64,000 nt of DNA from Chitinophagaceae bacterium UBA7600 (GTDB lineage: Bacteria > Bacteroidota > Bacteroidia > Chitinophagales > Chitinophagaceae): NCBI GenBank assembly GCA_002478885.1, contig DLKC01000010.1, positions 1-64,000 on the forward strand, read 5' to 3'. Under the pieces are notes generated by a model that worked only from the letters and a program-made list of their open reading frames with translations, did no database searches and had not been told where the DNA came from. How positions within the stretch are numbered: the first letter of the stretch is position 1; each line of letters opens with the position of its first letter. The position numbers and the translations under genes are program-made. Positions 62,940-64,000 of this stretch are shown piece by piece.

Positions 62940-63515
62940 CTAACTAAATTGTTGGTTATTTATCAGATTCATGGTTCGTTCAATTCCTATGCTTGCAAAG
63001 TTCTCAATCGTTTCAACACAAGCTGCTATTTTCTTTGTAACGACTGGCAGTTCTTCCGGAAACCATTTGCTTAATACAAACTCGGCCTGCATGCCCTTGG
63101 GGTAGTTGTTGCCAATACCGAATCTAAGTTTAGGATAATTAACGGTACCCAATGCCAATTCGATATCCGCCAACCCATTATGGCCACCCGAACTCCCGGC
63201 GGGCCTTAGTCTTACCTTGCTTAGCGGAATTGCTAATTCATCCACAATTGTGAGCGTGTTTTCAAGTGGTACTTTTTCTTTGTCGAGCCAATATTTAAAT
63301 GCTTTGCCGCTCAGATTCATATAGGTGGAAGGCTTTATGCAAACAAATATTTTGCCCTTCCATTTCAATTCGGCGACTTCTGCCAAACGGCCCACCTGGA
63401 ATGCGCCGGCATGCTTTTCTACGAAAGCTTCAACGGTATCAAAACCGATATTGTGACGGGTATGTGCATACTCCGACCCAATATTGCCGAGCCCTACTAT
63501 AAGGTATTTAGACAT
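62940..63515 (-). CDS. pth: Peptidyl-tRNA hydrolase
   Basis: This 191-residue enzyme frees tRNA from peptidyl-tRNA that has dropped off ribosomes. The N-terminus YLIVGLGNIGSEYAHTRHNIGF contains Asn11 and the catalytic His21, matching Asn10 and His20 of the E. coli enzyme. STYMNLSGKAF and the second signature RLRPAGSSGGHNGLADIE are present. Length is normal. It is encoded directly after the ribosomal L25 gene, a gene pair conserved in many bacteria including Bacteroidota. Confidence 0.97.
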   Translation of the reverse strand: MSKYLIVGLGNIGSEYAHTRHNIGFDTVEAFVEKHAGAFQVGRLAEVAELKWKGKIFVCIKPSTYMNLSGKAFKYWLDKEKVPLENTLTIVDELAIPLSKVRLRPAGSSGGHNGLADIELALGTVNYPKLRFGIGNNYPKGMQAEFVLSKWFPEELPVVTKKIAACVETIENFASIGIERTMNLINNQQFS

Positions 63516-63562
63516 ACAAGCTTGTTCTTTGTAAATATAATATGCGGTGGTTTATGCGCCCC

Positions 63563-63594
63563 AAAAAAAAGCCCCGTACAATTTGTACAGGGCT
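63563..63594 (-). terminator. Terminator of the L25 gene
   Basis: On the minus strand AGCCCTGTACAAA pairs with TTGTACGGGGCT (one bulge), followed by eight Us. It lies about 20 bases after the L25 stop and separates it from pth. Confidence 0.82.
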
Positions 63595-63612
63595 GAACTT
63601 ATTAGCGGATAA

Positions 63613-64000
63613 TTACTTTTTCTTAGCTGCTGCGGGAGCTGCCGCAGGTGCCGCTTTTGCTGCTGCAGGAGCTGCTGCTTTAGTAGCTGCAGGAGCTGCT
63701 GCTTCTTCCTGTTTCAACTGGCGGGTCATTACGACAGATGCAACAGAGATACGTGGCGAGTTAAGAATTTCCATGTTTTCTGCAACAATATCCTGAACGC
63801 GAATATTTCCATTCAGTTCAAGGTTGGTAATATCAACATTGATAAACTCTCTCAGATCTTTCGGATAAGCTTTTACTTTCACCGATTTCATTTTCAGTAC
63901 GAGCATACCACCAGCTTTTACACCAGCTGCTGCACCAACAAACTTAAGCGGTAAAGTAGCAACTACTTTTTTGTCTTCCACTAATTCCAAAAGGTCAACG
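63613..64000 (-). CDS. rplY: 50S ribosomal protein L25/CTC family, C-terminal part (gene runs off the window)
   Basis: The minus-strand frame stops at 63613 and is open through the right edge, so the N-terminal 5S-rRNA-binding L25 domain lies outside. What remains is the TL5/CTC C-terminal beta-domain: PLKFVGAAAGVKAGGMLVLK, LREFINVDITNLELN and the strand RVQDI. An Ala/Pro/Lys-rich tail of about 35 residues ends AAAKKK. A Met 10 bases inside the window edge is not a real start, because the preceding codons remain coding in character. The protein binds 5S rRNA in the large subunit. The Ala-rich tail is probably disordered. Confidence 0.9.
   Translation of the reverse strand, partial: VDLLELVEDKKVVATLPLKFVGAAAGVKAGGMLVLKMKSVKVKAYPKDLREFINVDITNLELNGNIRVQDIVAENMEILNSPRISVASVVMTRQLKQEEAAAPAATKAAAPAAAKAAPAAAPAAAKKK

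Overview
The window reads as chromosome from a member of the Bacteroidota, most likely family Chitinophagaceae. It carries a SusC/SusD pair, FG-GAP/UnbV surface proteins, fused E1 alpha/beta ketoacid dehydrogenase and MetX/MetY methionine genes. Start codons have little Shine-Dalgarno signal, and the clearest promoters follow the phylum pattern TTTG-N19..21-TAnnTTTG. It opens with dnaA, so the numbering probably starts at dnaA. I count 45 protein genes, three tRNA genes, one SAM-I riboswitch and a large set of short intergenic repeats.

Layout. 1-2140: dnaA between two similar hairpins, then tRNA-Ser(GCT) and tRNA-Pro(TGG). 2381-6464 (minus): two outer-membrane barrel proteins, a lipoprotein and a secreted amidase. 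6820-8245 (plus): a DJ-1/PfpI protein and an alpha/beta hydrolase. 8539-12214 (minus): a flippase-like membrane protein, a GT2 polyprenyl-phosphate glycosyltransferase and an FG-GAP/UnbV protein. 12444-23821 (minus): a SusC/SusD locus with a LacI-type regulator, a giant FG-GAP/UnbV lipoprotein and a vanadium-haloperoxidase-type PAP2 lipoprotein, but no glycoside hydrolase. 24144-30910 (minus): an FAD monooxygenase, then a methionine block (hom, metX, metY and a second trans-sulfuration enzyme) headed by a complete SAM-I riboswitch. 31228-33944 (minus): a small SecA-like protein and an orphan 7TM histidine kinase. 34226-38513 (plus): sugar nucleotidyltransferase, nitronate monooxygenase-like enzyme, NUDIX regulator, membrane methyltransferase-like protein and a small carboxypeptidase-regulatory-like protein. 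38937-51734 (plus): an export cluster for a probably sulfated polysaccharide, with Wza-like and Wzc-like proteins, a flippase, a polymerase/ligase, one glycosyltransferase and five sulfotransferases. 51920-63990: metallophosphoesterase, large MscS channel, tRNA-Met, alpha-galactosidase plus galactokinase, ketoacid dehydrogenase E1, FAH-family hydrolase, pth and the 3' part of rplY.

Two systems stand out. The first is the polysaccharide cluster: five different sulfotransferases sit beside a complete Wzx/Wzy-type export set with only one local glycosyltransferase. The second is a family of 22 short intergenic elements with core GTACAAGAGTGCGACGCAAC. They never interrupt a convincing coding region. 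They occur as inverted pairs or single halves, with an almost invariant orientation relative to the edges of the gap they occupy. They look like REP/BIME-type or miniature mobile palindromes, and no mobilising gene is visible here. Two loci also share an 11-bp tandem repeat, and two gaps before sulfotransferase genes share a separate 50-bp repeat.
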